DNA from: Deltaproteobacteria bacterium
Lineage (GTDB): Bacteria; Desulfobacterota; Binatia; UBA9968
NCBI GenBank assembly: GCA_023250495.1
Contig: JAHFAP010000011.1
Coordinates: forward strand, 1-33,041
Direction of reading: 5' to 3'
DNA length: 33,041 nucleotides
Shown here: positions 31,873-33,041 of the stretch, piece after piece
How the letters are laid out: every line of letters begins with the position of its first letter
Position numbering within the stretch: position 1 is the first letter of the stretch
The notes under the pieces: model-generated
Database searches by the model: none
What the model was told of the DNA's origin: nothing
What the model saw: the letters and a program-made list of their open reading frames with translations, nothing else
Program-made: the position numbers and the translations under genes

Positions 31873-33041
31873 CTACACGTTCACAACCACCACGCCCTTG
31901 GGTTCGAGGTAGTAGTCCAAAGCCTCGGGGCCGTGTTCGCGGCCGAGGCCGCTGGCCTTGACGCCGCCGAAGGGAAGCTCATCATAGCCGTAGTGCAGCG
32001 AGTTCACCCAGACATTGCCTGCCTGGAGTTTATCGATCGCTTTGTTGGCGTGCGCGAGACTCCGCGTCCAGACGGATGAGCCTAGGCCGTAAATGGAACT
32101 GTTCGCTTTCTCGAGCGCCTCGTCCAACGTCTTGAACGTGAAGACCGGAAGCACCGGCCCGAAGGTCTCCTCGACGCTGACGCGCGCGTCGTCCGGCACG
32201 TTGGTGAGAAGCGTGGGCAGATAGAAGAAGCCCTTCTCGAGATCTCCGCCCTTAGGCCTTTCGCCGCCAAAGACGACCTTGGCGCCGCGCGCCTTGGCAT
32301 CTTCGACCTGCTCTTCGATCTCTTTGCGCTGGGAGTCGAGATGGATCGGTCCCATGCGGGTTTCTTTGGCCGCGCCGTTGCCGACCGTCTTGGTTTTCAG
32401 AATATCGGCCAGCTTGCCGACGAAAGATTCGGCGACCGATTCCTGCAGAAAGAGCCGCTTGACGCCGAGACACATCTGGCCGCAGTTGAAGAAGCGGCCG
32501 ATGTCGGCCATCTTGATCGCCATATCGAGATTGGCGTCGTCCATAACGATCATGGGATCGCTTCCGCCCAGCTCCAGCGTCACCCTCTTGATCTCCCGGC
32601 CAGCCACCTCCATCACATGCCGTCCCACTTCGGTCGAGCCTGTGAAGGCGATGCGGCGGATGCGAGGGTTCTTCAGCAGCTCCTCTCCCACCGTACTTCC
32701 CGGACCGGTCACAACATTGACTGCGCCTTTGGGCAGAGTTTTTTGCTGTTTTCCCTCGCCGTAAGTCGCCTGCTGAATCTGCTCCACGCAAAGCAGCGTC
32801 GCCAGCGGGGTCGTGCTGGCGGGCTTGATGATGATCGTGTTTCCCGCGGCGAGCGCCGGGCCAAGCTTCGTGCCCATGAGAGTGAGCGGAAAATTCCACG
32901 GGACAATTCCAGCGCAGACGCCGATCGGTTGGCGCACCACCATGCCGTAGGCGCCTTTCTGGGGCAGGGGAACATGAGAGCCGCGGACTTTAGAGGCGAG
33001 GCCCGCGTAGAATTCCAGGCCGTGGAGCAAGTGGTGGATTT
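31873..33041 (-). CDS. Aldehyde dehydrogenase, N-terminus beyond the window
   Basis: NAD(P)-dependent aldehyde dehydrogenase, the C-terminal 388 or so residues; the reading frame is open to the last base, so the start lies outside. Seen: the nucleotide-binding strand GIVPWNFPL with the downstream KPAS motif, FTGSTEVGR, the general-base glutamate in LELGGSDPM, the catalytic cysteine in NCGQMCLGV (codon 32470-32472), EETFGPVLPVF, and the C-terminal PFGGVKASGLGREHG. All catalytic residues are present. The family is similar to succinate-semialdehyde and betaine-aldehyde dehydrogenases; substrate cannot be assigned. Confidence 0.93.
   Translation of the reverse strand, partial: IHHLLHGLEFYAGLASKVRGSHVPLPQKGAYGMVVRQPIGVCAGIVPWNFPLTLMGTKLGPALAAGNTIIIKPASTTPLATLLCVEQIQQATYGEGKQQKTLPKGAVNVVTGPGSTVGEELLKNPRIRRIAFTGSTEVGRHVMEVAGREIKRVTLELGGSDPMIVMDDANLDMAIKMADIGRFFNCGQMCLGVKRLFLQESVAESFVGKLADILKTKTVGNGAAKETRMGPIHLDSQRKEIEEQVEDAKARGAKVVFGGERPKGGDLEKGFFYLPTLLTNVPDDARVSVEETFGPVLPVFTFKTLDEALEKANSSIYGLGSSVWTRSLAHANKAIDKLQAGNVWVNSLHYGYDELPFGGVKASGLGREHGPEALDYYLEPKGVVVVNV

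Overview
The window looks like a chromosomal segment of an uncultured Gram-negative bacterium of moderately high GC, probably from soil, sediment or groundwater. The order ftsE-ftsX-envC-ctpA-xseA-xseB-ispA-dxs-tlyA and the rpsU-yqeY-cvpA-dnaG-rpoD operon resemble what is seen in Desulfobacterota/deltaproteobacterial, NC10/Methylomirabilota and Binatota-type lineages. The phylum cannot be fixed from the sequence alone. Nothing indicates a plasmid or phage.

Layout. 96-3106 (minus strand): a MazF/PemK-type toxin with its antitoxin, then a large B12-binding-type radical SAM protein with a duplicated C-terminal segment. 3301-15624 (plus strand): a housekeeping run made of a divisome/cell-wall block (FtsE, FtsX, a degenerate-LytM EnvC-like activator and the CtpA protease), exonuclease VII (xseA and xseB, interrupted by an intact M23 endopeptidase gene), isoprenoid synthesis (IspA-like prenyl synthase, Dxs), a TlyA rRNA methyltransferase, threonine synthase and a glycerophosphodiesterase. 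15776-18430 (minus): a secreted tandem M16 peptidase, divergent from the macromolecular-synthesis operon rpsU-yqeY-cvpA-dnaG-rpoD (18571-23451). A tRNA with a CAU anticodon (23553-23629, probably tRNA-Ile2) follows.

The stretch from the tRNA to about 25320 is the main accessory region. It holds repeats, a decayed four-helix-bundle gene, a truncated transposase-like HTH gene, an intact hicB-hicA toxin-antitoxin pair, a 102-bp repeat in two copies that each end in a tRNA T-arm sequence, a 24-bp copy of the tRNA 3' end, and a nearly perfect 105-bp direct repeat on both flanks. I read it as a small island, or successive insertions, built at the tRNA 3' end.

25524-33041: a VOC-fold protein, an ABC importer (ATPase, secreted binding protein, fused double permease), a secreted NHL beta-propeller protein, and on the minus strand a stand-alone EF-Tu domain 2-like protein and an aldehyde dehydrogenase cut by the window edge. 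This looks like an uptake and catabolism neighbourhood of unknown substrate.

The most distinctive pattern is outside the genes. At least eight intergenic spaces carry short arrays with an exact or near-exact 7-base period (one has a 9-base core). Most are arranged as a left arm followed by its reverse-complement right arm, so they can fold into long imperfect hairpins. The sequence differs from array to array while the heptad format stays. This repeat format, together with the tRNA-associated mosaic, is the best candidate here for something under-described.
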